Positions 48,011 through 58,744 of a stretch of DNA of 64,000 nucleotides are shown piece after piece. Made by a program: the position numbers and the translations under genes. Source of the DNA: Drechslerella dactyloides (taxonomy: Eukaryota > Ascomycota > Orbiliomycetes > Orbiliales > Orbiliaceae); the NCBI GenBank assembly GCA_020064725.1, contig JAGTWJ010000002.1, forward strand, positions 4,836,001 through 4,900,000. The letters are read 5' to 3'. The first letter of the stretch is position 1; each line of letters starts with the position of its first letter. Under the pieces are notes generated by a model, which saw only the letters and a program-made list of their open reading frames with translations, had not been told where the DNA came from and ran no database searches.

Positions 48011-49760
48011 GTGCAGGGTGTGAGTGAACGAGCTCATGACGAGAAGTGTAATCGATAATATGGAGTCAAGTCGCGGGGGGGAGTTCAGCTGTTTGGGGTT
48101 GACCGGTTTATGAGTCTGCATCGATTCGAGAGATAGCTCGGACTAGAGCCTAATTATGTTAGTGTCAAATGTCAGCTTTGGGATTCCAACCCATTAAGGA
48201 TTGCCTTAGATTCAGCGCGCACGGCTCGATCTGCGGATGAAGGGGGCGTTACTACTAAATGGTCATGAGGCTCGGAGGCAATCGGAAAGCGCCAGTTGCT
48301 GAATCCGATTGGCGCGGGCTGTGGGCGTTCTGGACCGGCTACTGTCGCACGAAGAGGATTTGGCCGGATCTATGTATTCGAACGCGAGCGAGGCACTAAC
48401 GGAAAGTGCCAAACAAGGCCGAGTCAGAAATTAGACAGCCTGCCCCGGCGATACAGGCGTACGTGCGATTGCTTGCATCGGTACCAATAGACAAACTAAT
48501 TATAAAAGCCGGGTGGCCTGAATTCAAATGCATGCATGATGGCGAAGCAGCCCCACTTGCTCCAAGCAGAGAGGTCAACCGAGCTGTGCGGAAGCCAAAG
48601 GCAATGATGCAGCTGGCTAGACCTAGCCCGGACAGGGGAGGGTACTATTATTTCCCCTTTGGGCGTTGGTGGCGAGAGGGAGATCCTGCATTTCCCGCGA
48701 TAAACTGATAGAATAGGGTCTTTCTTTTTCAAGTCACATTGTCGGTCTGTGCAGCGGTACATCTTGTCGGTGATTGGATTAACCCGCCCGCGTGGAGCGT
48801 CGAAAATCTCTGCTTTACGAACTAAGTATGAAGTACTTAGTTCTTCGGTCGCGGTACCAGAGATAGCGTAGCGTTACAGCTATCTTCAAGAATGATTGGT
48901 ATTCACTGGAGCTCTAGCTCCCCCGTAGAATGGCAGGATTCATCAGCTAATTGCCTATACTAGTGTGTACCGCGGATACACCCTGCGTGTTGATTGGCTA
49001 AGGCGAGGCTGGCCGGCCAAGATGTATATCGTCCCGGCCGCAGACCGGACGCTTGAGGGCAACTTGGCCATGATATTCAGGCCCAAAGATATCGAGATTC
49101 GAACCCTGGACCGGCTAACGGCTTTGATGTACTATGCCTCTATATAATGGAGTAAGTATAGATATAAGCTCTTGGAGTCGCAGGCATGAAAAATTCGTCT
49201 TAACTGTGCCGTTCGCAACGTGTGCTGAAGCCCAAGTCGGTCTAGAATAAAGATCCTGTAAGATCCTCAAATGTCCGGAATGTTTGCTGTCGCTGGGCCG
49301 CCACATGCCACTCTCACGTCCGTCCTGTCCCGGACATATCTGTGTTTTGCTGCGTTCTTTGGCGCTACGTCAGATAGAACATTATTGTCCAGAGATGGAG
49401 CCGTACGTTGGCGTACAGCTGGAAGCCCTTTCGAATGCACCGAGAGAAAGAAAAGGCGCCTCTTTGAGAAAATTGATTGATAATTAAGTAACCAACCAGC
49501 CGGTTGACTCTTATAAGCGTGTTTGGTCCCCGCTGCGAGTGTCTCCAGTTCGGAGCCCTGAGAGACAGAAGAAAATAAGGTCTTAGGGATAACACTGGCC
49601 CAAATATCGATATCTCGAGACCGTTGTCCAGCATCCGTCGAATCCCTCCGGTCTGAGGCAGGCAGTATTATATTCACGTGGCTTGCTCGACGCATTACGC
49701 GAATCCGAAGCCCTTTCTCTGGATCAATATAACCTGGCTCGGCGATTTGCATAGGTCAGG
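48011..49760. other. Intergenic region, no supported gene
   Basis: Short frames only. A GATTCGAACCC string near 49,096 resembles an inverted tRNA B box, but the arms do not fold well (see rejected list). The last bases precede the syntaxin start. Confidence 0.5.
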
Positions 49761-51633
49761 ATGAGTGTAAGTCCGAGTTCACGCCCTAGTTTCCCTTGGC
49801 CGTTTATGCGGCGGCGGTGGTTCGGCTGCGTTGCGGGTGTGTTGGAGAGGAAGTCGCTCGGAAGCAAGCGGGCCAATGTGAATGCGAGCTGGCGACGCTG
49901 TGAGAGAGCTCGAGCCCGTCTCGATGCGCCAGCGGAGAAAAATGTAAGTTGCAAAACCTGGAAAGCTGGATATCCCGATGCCGTATCGCAGAACGCTAAC
50001 CGGTCTAACCTGCCGAGTAGATAGAAGTGACGGCGAGCCGTGGGGAAATCTCGATCGCAACACCAGGGAAACTGACCTGACTGACTCTCGAGCAGAACCC
50101 GTACGCCACAGAGGGGGGTCCGCCCTCGGAAAACCCATACTCGGAGAACCCGTACTCGGAAAATCCTTACTCAGAACACCAAAACCCTTATTCAGAAAAC
50201 CAAAACCCGTATGCCACAGAGAACCCATACGGGGGCCAAAATCCATATGCTGCTTCCAATCCATATACGCAGAACCCGTACGCGCAGAACCCGTACGGAT
50301 CAAATGACGCGGAACAAGATATGCAGCAGCAGCCGGACGCCCATGACACCGAATCCAAGTCCGAGATCCTGCAAGAGAAGGAGTTTGGGCTGAATGGTCA
50401 TGCAGGCGATGAAGGTTCGCGGCTTCCCCCTCTGCCGATGGGCGACATTCTCAAATTTCCTATACGTACAAAATACTTATTTGTGAAATAACGTCAACGA
50501 CGTTGCAGCTGACGCGGGATCCTCAGTTCCCACCGACGATATGATTGACCGGCCGCCCTCGACAGCGAGCGGCACTCAGGCCTTCTTGGAGGAGATTACC
50601 GTCCTTCACAAAGCGAACCAGGATATCACCGATCGGATCGCAGACCTCGACAAGCTCCATCAGGAAAGCTTATCTCAGATCGATGAATCCGCCAGTGCGG
50701 AGTTTCGTGAACGAATCGATGCTGCCGTCGCCGAGATCCAGCAGATGAACACAACCATGACGCAGCGGATCAAGGAGATCAAAGGTGGCACTTTCGAGAA
50801 CTCGGACCGGTCGAAGCATGTGGAGCTTGTCGAGAAGAACTTCAGGCAGAATATGCAACGGCAGCGGGAAGTGGAGGTCGAGTATCGGAAGAAGGAGCGA
50901 GATGTACTAGAGCGGCAGTATCGGATTGTCAATCCCGACGCGACGGACGAAGAAATTGAACAAGTGAGGGAGGGAGGATCGGACCTCCAAATCTTCCTCG
51001 AAGCCGTAAGTTGCCACCCATCTCGAATTTCCACAAGGCCGTTCATCTGTACTCTTTAAGGGGGACGATTTTCTCGCGGTGAGGTTGTTTTTTTCTCGCT
51101 TGTTGCTGTGCTGCCGCAAAATTATGAGCGAATACAGGAACAGGCGGACCGAGGGTGTATATATGCGAAAACGACGAATTGGCTTGCTAACTATTGGTAA
51201 TCGTAATTGGCATGCATAGACGAAAGATGCCCGAACAACAGGAGCAAAGGCGGCGGTCAACGAAGTTCGCAGTCGGTACAACGAGATCCAGAAGATCGAG
51301 CAGACGATGGTCGAGTTGAGCGAGCTCTTTGAACAGTTGAATCAGTTGGTTTGGGCACAAGAGACAGAGGTTGAGCAAATCAAAAAAGATGGCGAAGATG
51401 CTGAGGCCAATCTCGGCGAGGCCGTTCAACATCTCGATGCAGCCATCGTCAGCAGTGCGAGCGCTCGAAAGAAGAAGTGGTGGCTATTCCTTATCCTTGG
51501 TAAGTGGACTTCAGCATTGACTCCAATCCAGACACCTGGCGGGTGCTGACGAGGCTGTTTTCAAATCACAGTCATAATTCTCGCCATCATAGGTGTAGTT
51601 ATCGCTACGCAGGTGGCAAAGAAATCTGAGTGA
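49761..51633 (+). CDS. SSO1: Plasma-membrane syntaxin (Qa-SNARE, Sso1/Sso2-like) with NPY-repeat N-terminus
   Basis: t-SNARE for fusion of secretory vesicles with the plasma membrane. The C-terminal exons are secure: 50509-51005, 51220-51499 and 51572-51633. They encode the Habc bundle, a SNARE helix (IEQTMVELSELFEQLNQLV, with the zero-layer Gln as Q in FEQLNQ), a basic linker ARKKKWW, and one C-terminal membrane helix. The N-terminal exon from 50096 encodes eleven NPY tripeptides in about 65 residues, then an acidic/Gln stretch. The first exon is probably just ATGAGT (49761-49766) before a gtaagt donor. The N-terminal exon ends at 50414 (gttcgc donor, 94-nt intron) or 50465 (gtacaa donor, 43-nt intron); both keep phase. 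Predicted 387 or 404 aa. Compared with typical Sso proteins the SNARE core is fairly diverged, so this may be a second paralog. Confidence 0.85.
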
Positions 51634-52131
51634 CAATTTTATTCGGTCCGTTTTAAAAGTTGTATTAGAGGATTCTTCCTTACGTATTTCGCCATCCGAC
51701 ACGAGATCAACGAACTATTCCTGCGATTGAATTCCATTGGCATTTTCTGGTAAATGATTCGTCAACGACTCGAGCTTCACTTTCTCTATGCACTTTCCAT
51801 CCTCTCTTTCTGCTGTTTCATTTTCTTCTGTTTCCTATTCTCGGCTTTTGCTTGCTGCCTGACCGGCTGATCGATTTCCTTGAGTAAATGAATGCAGTAA
51901 TGACATTTGCGATTTTAGGGAGCCAGACATGCGTGCTTCCTGTGGTCGGTGATTTATCTGTTCTCAGGCTATTTTAATAGCTAATCTGATGTAAATGACA
52001 TGATGCGTATATTGCGATTTGCGTTCTAGCCTAGCTTCTCTTCTACTCTATTCATGCAAGTGGGAGTCATATGATTAAATTTGTCCACACGCAGCTATAA
52101 TTTACAATCAAGTTCCAGTCTTCGAGTCCAA

Positions 52132-52207
52132 CCAGTAAGCCAACGAAAACGGTGACCACCACAGACGGCTGTCTGTGGGGATCACCGTACTCCTCGGCCG
52201 CTCGCTG
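52132..52207. repeat. Structured hairpin unit 1
   Basis: The core stem is ACGGTGA (52149) with TCACCGT (to 52188), then conserved mismatches, then CCACAGAC with GTCTGTGG around a short loop. The 44 bases at 52146-52189 are identical to unit 2. Outer arms CAG-nn-AGC (about 52132) and GCT-nn-CTG (to about 52207) also pair. The middle arm is weak here. Confidence 0.75.
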
Positions 52208-52287
52208 ATTCCAGTGCCGAGCACCTTATATACATTCGCTGCATAGATCAAAACCGACCACCATCCTCATCAAGAACGAGTATCCAG

Positions 52288-52371
52288 CCAGCTAAAAAGC
52301 AAATGAATAAAACGGTGACCACCACAGACGGCTGTCTGTGGGGATCACCGTATTCATCTGCCGCTCGCTGA
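52288..52371. repeat. Structured hairpin unit 2
   Basis: Same core as unit 1 (52312-52351). The middle arm is different in sequence yet complementary: ATGAAT (52303-52308) with ATTCAT (52352-52357). Outer arms CAGC and GCTG frame the unit. The downstream motif CCGCTCGCTGAT is shared with unit 1 (CGCTCGCTGAT). Confidence 0.75.
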
Positions 52372-52410
52372 TACCGTCGGTCTGGAGGTATGATGGTCTT
52401 TGGCGTCCAA

Positions 52411-52517
52411 CCAGCAAGCAAGGCATACGATGGCCACCACAGAATGATTGAGTATATACTTAGGAAAGATATACCTCTACTCCTGTGGGGACCACCGTAT
52501 GCCTTGACTGCTCGTTG
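52411..52517. repeat. Structured hairpin unit 3, long loop
   Basis: Diverged member. CCACCACAG (52433-52441) pairs with CTGTGGGG (52483-52490) with the same internal C-A and A-G mismatches as units 1 and 2. The middle arm is a perfect 10-bp stem, AAGGCATACG (52420-52429) with CGTATGCCTT (52496-52505). The loop is expanded to about 40 nt. Preceded by CCAACCAGCAAGC, as in unit 1 (CCAACCAGTAAGC). Confidence 0.75.
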
Positions 52518-55500
52518 ACGGTTTGAGCCTCATGGAGTACTCGTACTTGGTAGTTTTGTGAAGAAAATAAGTGGTGGCGATAAGAGAGGATATATAACCA
52601 TTGAGAAATAGAACGATGGCGTGATGAGAATGATACACTTAGGGAAGTGTGTGAGTGTGTGATGGATTAAACAGGACCACCCGAATGGTGATGCGAAGGC
52701 GGGTATTTATAAGTTTTCAAATTTCTGACATTGAAGATTTCTCCCACGCTTCTGCAGAGGGAGAGCCCTCCAAGAATTTTCCCAGCAGTCGAACGTTCCT
52801 TCGTTCCCATGATGACACCGCTGCAGGATCGATTACGCAAAAGTGCACAGAATACATTCTGAATAGTTTGCATCAGTGACCGACAATGATACCGTCATGA
52901 TCATTCTGGCGAGGTACCATCAGAATCGCGAACCGGAACAAATGCCGGCCGCCACAGTGAGGGATTATCTCGCCGGAAGCCGTGGACGAAAAAAGTTACA
53001 GTCTAAGATTTTCGTCGGCGGCACGGGTCCTGGGTTTGATATTCGATCGAGCGACTGCGATTGGTTTGTCATGGAGATGAGCTCCGAGCAGACAAGTTGG
53101 GCTTCACCATTGGCTATATCTGTACTGTGGTGATATCAGGCCCGGAAGCGTCCCGCAATGGATATTCCGCTCGCACTAGTTGCTTATGCACCTGTGGATC
53201 GTTCGCAAACCTTGTACGAGGGTAGTGACCTGCTGGTTATGGCTGTTCATGGCCTGACGTCGGTTCGTGATTCCGGTTTCACATATTTTACGCACATGCA
53301 CTAGAATTGGCTTGTGGAGGATCCGCCGCCTGGTCGGTTGACCCTCGTGCTCATCTGGTGGAGTGCGGGAATGAGACAGCAACCTTTTGTGGCGCGTAAT
53401 ACGGCTCGACGACGGCATGTCTAATTGGGCGGAACTTGTAACCTGTGCTAGCCAAATTTTATAGAGCTAGTGCCTCAATAGAACTCCTGGATGTTGTTGC
53501 AGCTTTCGCTACGCAGGCAGCCTCGCGAATATGTATGTCTCGTCCCTGTTTTCTCGCTCGGGTGGAAAATTGGGATCCGGGCCGAACGCCATCGGATAAG
53601 CCCCAGTTTTGTCAAGTCGAACATCAAGCAAGATCTATCAAATGACGTATCCAGCCAATCGCCTTCTCATCAGTAAGACTCTCATCGAGATACGGTGATG
53701 CTCAGAGGGCTGGCACGCTCAACGGAGTACAATGTTGTCTTTTTCGTGTTGCGCTTTTGGACGGCAAGCTTGCTTGGCGGTTCGACGATTGGCTAGTGGG
53801 CTTCATTTAGGAGCGAGGCTGCTAGGTCTGCGAAACGTTGTGAGTCACGGATGCATGATGCCGCCTGACTTGCATCTGGAATCTTCTCCTCTCAGGAAGC
53901 TTGGAGGCGAATTCTGTCCTTTGGGTATCACATTACTTCGCCAGCAAGCGGACCCAGAGTCCGAGAGGCTTGAATATAGTGCTATAGTGGATATGGAAGG
54001 AAGAAAAGGGCCCCGGCCACTAACTACAGGCCTTTGTGCGTTGCCCAAGCGAAATTACCACACACCGCGCATCTCGAGGACAGTCGCCGCGAGTGGAGCC
54101 CGATAGCAGTTCGGATTCCAATATATCTGCCACCGAGATGGGCCTGCTGCCGGACCCTGGTCTTCCAGTTCGCATTAATTTCTCACGCGTCTGCACGGTT
54201 CTTCCGCTCGTTCGCACTACTCCGTCTACATGCTACATGGCATGGCGAAAGAAGTACCGCTACGTAGACACCACGTCACCTGCCACACGAGAAGCGAAGC
54301 TGGATCCTCGAAGAAAAGATCGAGTGCGATTCTATCTTTACATGGGCTTGGCGAAATTGCGGCTCTCACCGTAATCGGTGAAACTTGAATCGAACCTAGA
54401 AGCTTTCGTTGGTCAATGTACGTACCCAAGTCTCGAATTTAGCCCCTCAATCGGCCAGCGGGCACGGCGCCCCTACCTGCAAAGCAATGCAATGCATCAT
54501 GCAAGCTCGACTCATTCTCGACCCCTCGCCTTCCACCCCAGTAGGGAGAGCTCACTGTAGGGCCAAAAAAAAAGGCAATGGGGCTACTGATCTCAATTAT
54601 CTGCAACGTAAAAGTAATCCAATTGAATGAGGGGTAACTGCATATGGCTACAGCTGCATGCATATGCACGCGACATCGACAACCTGCAGCCCCTCGGCCC
54701 TCTCGAATCGATGTCTGCAAGAACGGGCCCTTGCTATTGGGTGTGTGGGAATGCCTAGGCCTGCCCGCACGTGCGTCAGGCCGTCCTACGGCTTCGCATC
54801 GCCGATTTGTTTGGCAAAACGAGAAGTAAGTTTGAGCGAGCGAGTAGTCTGTGAGGGAAAAGTTTTTCATCCACCACGTATGTGGTATATTATCAGCTGC
54901 TATCGTCGCCAGCCAAGTTGACTCACATACCGTGCCTCCTGAAGTGCGTATGGCTTGGTTCTATACGGGGTCGACATGTTTGGTGGCGGGTATGTGCGGC
55001 TTAAAGGGGTTATAATTTTGATACGCGAAGGCGCGGAAGACGATCTAAACGGAGCTCTTTGCTACATGGTCAATACCAACATTGGGTCGTGGCACGGAGC
55101 ACGCGCGGAGAGGGGCTCGTAGAGATCTCGATTGGTTGCCACCAAGGAGACGGCGAGGCACACTGATAGGCCAGATTCGCGAAGGGGCACAGTAAACACC
55201 AGTCACAAATTCTGGAATCGAGACCAGAGTTTTGGCTTAAGATCGAGATTTTGCCTCTAACAAATCATATGAATGTTGATCAATCGATAGACCAACTTCG
55301 TGATTTTACATTTTTATCGTTCGAGCCGTGCTAAGTGGTCGAGTTTCGATCGAAAGTTGGATTGCTAGGATAGATGCTACCTTGTCTCGTAAACCAAGCT
55401 GGGACGGCGAAGAATGCTATCCTGACCTCTCAATCCCATGCGAGTTATAGCCGCATTTACGTTTACCGTTTCAATCTAGATTCAATAGCTTATTCCACAG

Positions 55501-56959
55501 GCAAAACCACGAGCTTTTTCCACCCTTCCATAGATCCATACATACTAGTTTATGTATGAACTATGATATAGATGCGACTACCGTAAGAAACTGCTCTTGT
55601 GATGGCCATGAATAGGTCAGGAATATCACGCGATAGGATGTGTGCGCAAATGGTGGAAACATCCAGCGAAATCTCCATTGGGTCGTATCAAATACTTACT
55701 TGGCTATCTCTGTTTGACGCTGCCTTTCGCAAAAGGGAGGAAGCCTAGTCTCTGGGCGGCAGACAACATCTCTAGGCACGCAGATAGCGCATCGGAAACT
55801 CGAGAAGTAAGATTCGGATTGGATGTAGCAGCTCAATCAATTAATGACCATAGGGGGGGTACAAAATTGCAAATCTTCCCCGTAGATTTGCAAGGCTCTC
55901 CGATGTTGTTATCTGGGATATAATCAATTTTCCCACATGCCAATTGGCGCTCAGCTTCGAACTAACGAGACAAGGGTATAACGAAATAAGGGAAACTCTT
56001 GGACACCAGACTTGATATTCGGACAAAAGTGATAGCTGGTGTATGTATATACGTAACCGAGGGGCGAGCGGATCGATATGTATCTATACTTGCTGTGCCA
56101 GTCAAAGCATGACAGCTGGGGGCAGGATGGTCAAACGTTCAGCCTGACACTAGTAGATATACGGGCATTACGTAGATGAGCACGGAGATACAAATGTTAT
56201 TTTGTTCCACTTCTCGGCTTCTGCGCATTTATGCACACATCATACTTTTTCACAGCAGCGCTATATCTGAGACTGAACGTTAAAGTGGGTTCTCGGGACG
56301 TGATGGATGAGGCTCTGCGTACATGTATGCTGCAGTGATTGTACAGCTAGCCGCTATCGTACATTTTGTGTGGTGACCACCACTCTATAAGGGGGTGTAC
56401 TTCGGATTTCCTAGGCCAAAAGCCTGCCTGTCTGCAAATATGCGGATGATAACGGCGGCGCACGATGAACTGTCACTTGCTAGGGGTTTACGAAAACAAT
56501 CGAAGTACGGTCAAGAAATGCGAGATGCAGTAGACATCACGGGGGCTTCGTATATCAATCTGAATGATTGGTGCCACGCACATGCGGATTCGGCATACAT
56601 CTCGGGGGCTATAGATACATGTATATACACCTATGCAATAGTATGAAAAGTTTTGAATGCAGGAGCTCGTAGACTGCTGAGCCGCACGTATATCATTGGA
56701 AATCTATATACAGGAAAAGAAACTTCGTATGCACAGGCATCAATAATTCCCTCAGGAGGACCCCTCCGAGTTCGTGGGGTGGGCCTCGAGGAGTGCCGCG
56801 GAAAAGAAAAGCTGCAGGAAATTTCAGGAAACAAAGAGCCAGCCGCCATGTTCTGAATGAAAAATTTTCAATGAGTACCATTAACAATAGTCTGCAGAAT
56901 AGTGCTGCATGTCAACGGAGAGACAACGGAGAAAGCAAACGTACAGCCTCCCAGCCAGC

Positions 56960-58744
56960 TCATCGATACCCCTCTCCGGCACCGTACCCGATCAACTTTT
57001 GCCCGTTCACCGGATTTCCATTGCCAGACCTCACCCAGGGCATAACGTAATCTCTCTTCTTCTCCTCTCTCACAGCTTTCTCCATCATTCTCGCCGTGAT
57101 GCTTTGCATGTCCATTCCCATACCCGCACCAGGAATACCAACGCCTCCAAAGGTATCAAACCGGCCACCATCGATCGCCATGTTGACGTCGTCCATACCA
57201 CCGTTGCCGGCCATCCGCCTGCCTCGGAACCTCTCGTCCTTACTGTTATATCTTCCGAGGTCGGGGCCGTAATCACCCTTATGAGGGAAGCCAAGGTCGT
57301 CGACGGAATGGAACGTGTTGCTCCTGTTGAGGCAGTGGCCGCCTCGACCGTGACCGCCGCCGTTGCCGTTGCCGATATTCGCGGAACTTCTCGGCGGGAA
57401 GCCAAGGTGATCTGCGTGAGGCACGAAAAAGTAGTCTGATGGTGCTGGCGACCCTCTCCGAGACGGAATGGGGGTATGTAGAGGCGTCAAGCGGTCTGCA
57501 TTTCCGCCTGGCGGACCAGGGAGACCGAGGGTCCCGTTCTTCCCTAAGTTCTTGAAGACCCGGAGCTGAATGACTACATGATCGTTTCCGACGACGTCTT
57601 TCAAGTCCCCGCTGTTGCCGCCGCCGCCGACGTGCATTTGTGGGTTGTTGTTGTTGTAGTCCTGAGAGGTGCCGCTGGGGTCTATCGTCACTGGGGAACT
57701 CTCTATGAGTTTCTGCAAAAGGTGAGAGCTCAGAGTTATGAACATGCTATTGCCGTTGACATTGTCGAGCATCATTTGATCTTCGTAAACGCTGATACCG
57801 GACCCGCCGAGGTCACTATCTATTCCGGAAAGTAGGGTCCTCGACGTATGCGGTACTTCCGTCAGAATTGCGGTCTCACGGGCCTTCTTGCGCTTCTGGA
57901 ACTCATTGTGCTCGAGCTCGAGATAGTCGCACAGTCGGCGGGACAAGTTCCAATGACGTTCGCCGTATTGTGCGAAGGTGATATTGTGGGAGTTATTGCG
58001 GTACTTTTTGAACAAAGTTTCGAAAGAGGAGAGCACAGGGAAGGTGAAGTCTTGCACCATCTGTGTGTCTCCAAGTACGTCGCCGACACGAAGAAACCGA
58101 AGTGCTTCTTCAACATTGTCGAGGTTGTGCTTGATGTGTTTTCGGTATTTGAGATATGAGTGCTCAATGTCCAGACGTGTGGGCGCGTTGCCATTGTCAA
58201 GGCAGTCGAGAACTGTAGACACCTCGACAAAGGATTCTAGCAGTGTTAGAAAGGCGGATATGTCGCGGGTTCCCAGCTCGTCTTCGTTGCATTGCGGGAC
58301 AGCGCGGGCGTCACGCTGCGCAAAGTCGTGGCGGAATGGGTAGCCGGCGACAAAGGCCTCGGAGAGTGCAGAGCCCACGCTGTAGTTTTGGCCGTTTTTC
58401 AATCGGCGGAAGAGTGTGAAGACGACGACCCTTAGAGCCTCACTGCCACCAAATCGAGCTGGTGAGGAGAGCTTGGCAACATCGTCGGAGTGAGGCTGGT
58501 CCGCCGGTCGAGCCCAAAGCACGATATCTTGACATGGGGCGAGGTCGTATACGAGAGTGACCTGACCTGCGGTGCGGGAGAAACGATCCCCGCGAGGCTC
58601 GAAGTTGTGAATACTTCGTCGAAGGCGACAGAAGTTGCGCTGGAGATCAATTAGAGGACAGGTGCCTATGTGCTCATCATTCCAGAGCAGGCTGACGACC
58701 TGTAATTGGCCCGGGTGATATTGCTTAGAGCCGCTGTTGCCCAT
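56960..58744 (-). CDS. Uncharacterised fungal protein with predicted N-myristoylation signal
   Basis: Predicted 594 aa, single exon. The ATG at 58744 gives MGNSGSK, a good N-myristoylation signal (Gly2, Ser6), and an upstream in-frame GTG is ignored. This suggests attachment to a membrane. The N-terminal ~400 residues look globular and contain WNDEHIGTCPLIDLQRNF, LYxL-like helices and HNITFAQYGERHWNLSRRL. From about residue 365 the sequence turns low-complexity with Asn runs and Gly-rich blocks (VGGGGNSG), then Gly/Asp/Arg-rich disordered tail with GRGGH and RFRGRR. No catalytic motif was recognised. The long uninterrupted frame and its composition make a real gene very likely. Confidence 0.82.
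   Translation of the reverse strand: MGNSGSKQYHPGQLQVVSLLWNDEHIGTCPLIDLQRNFCRLRRSIHNFEPRGDRFSRTAGQVTLVYDLAPCQDIVLWARPADQPHSDDVAKLSSPARFGGSEALRVVVFTLFRRLKNGQNYSVGSALSEAFVAGYPFRHDFAQRDARAVPQCNEDELGTRDISAFLTLLESFVEVSTVLDCLDNGNAPTRLDIEHSYLKYRKHIKHNLDNVEEALRFLRVGDVLGDTQMVQDFTFPVLSSFETLFKKYRNNSHNITFAQYGERHWNLSRRLCDYLELEHNEFQKRKKARETAILTEVPHTSRTLLSGIDSDLGGSGISVYEDQMMLDNVNGNSMFITLSSHLLQKLIESSPVTIDPSGTSQDYNNNNPQMHVGGGGNSGDLKDVVGNDHVVIQLRVFKNLGKNGTLGLPGPPGGNADRLTPLHTPIPSRRGSPAPSDYFFVPHADHLGFPPRSSANIGNGNGGGHGRGGHCLNRSNTFHSVDDLGFPHKGDYGPDLGRYNSKDERFRGRRMAGNGGMDDVNMAIDGGRFDTFGGVGIPGAGMGMDMQSITARMMEKAVREEKKRDYVMPWVRSGNGNPVNGQKLIGYGAGEGYR

Larger units (their letters stand above)
51634..56959. other. Intergenic region holding the hairpin cluster, no supported gene
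   Basis: Beyond the three hairpin units at 52.1-52.5 kb, frames are short and without motifs. A TTGTCTCGTAAACC segment at about 55,381 matches the left end of the 73-bp MITE, but the partner end and flanks are unclear. Confidence 0.5.

Noticed and set aside
49085..49150. Possible minus-strand tRNA because of GATTCGAACCC
   Set aside because: The T-arm stem pairs poorly and no matching A box, anticodon arm or acceptor stem was found.
52149..52351. CRISPR-like repeat array
   Set aside because: Only two identical repeats 163 bp apart in a eukaryotic genome, no regular spacers and no cas genes.
55381..55420. Segment TTGTCTCGTAAACC resembling the left end of the 73-bp MITE
   Set aside because: Flanks gatgctacc and aatgctatc match only at seven of nine positions and the expected CAA right end is missing.
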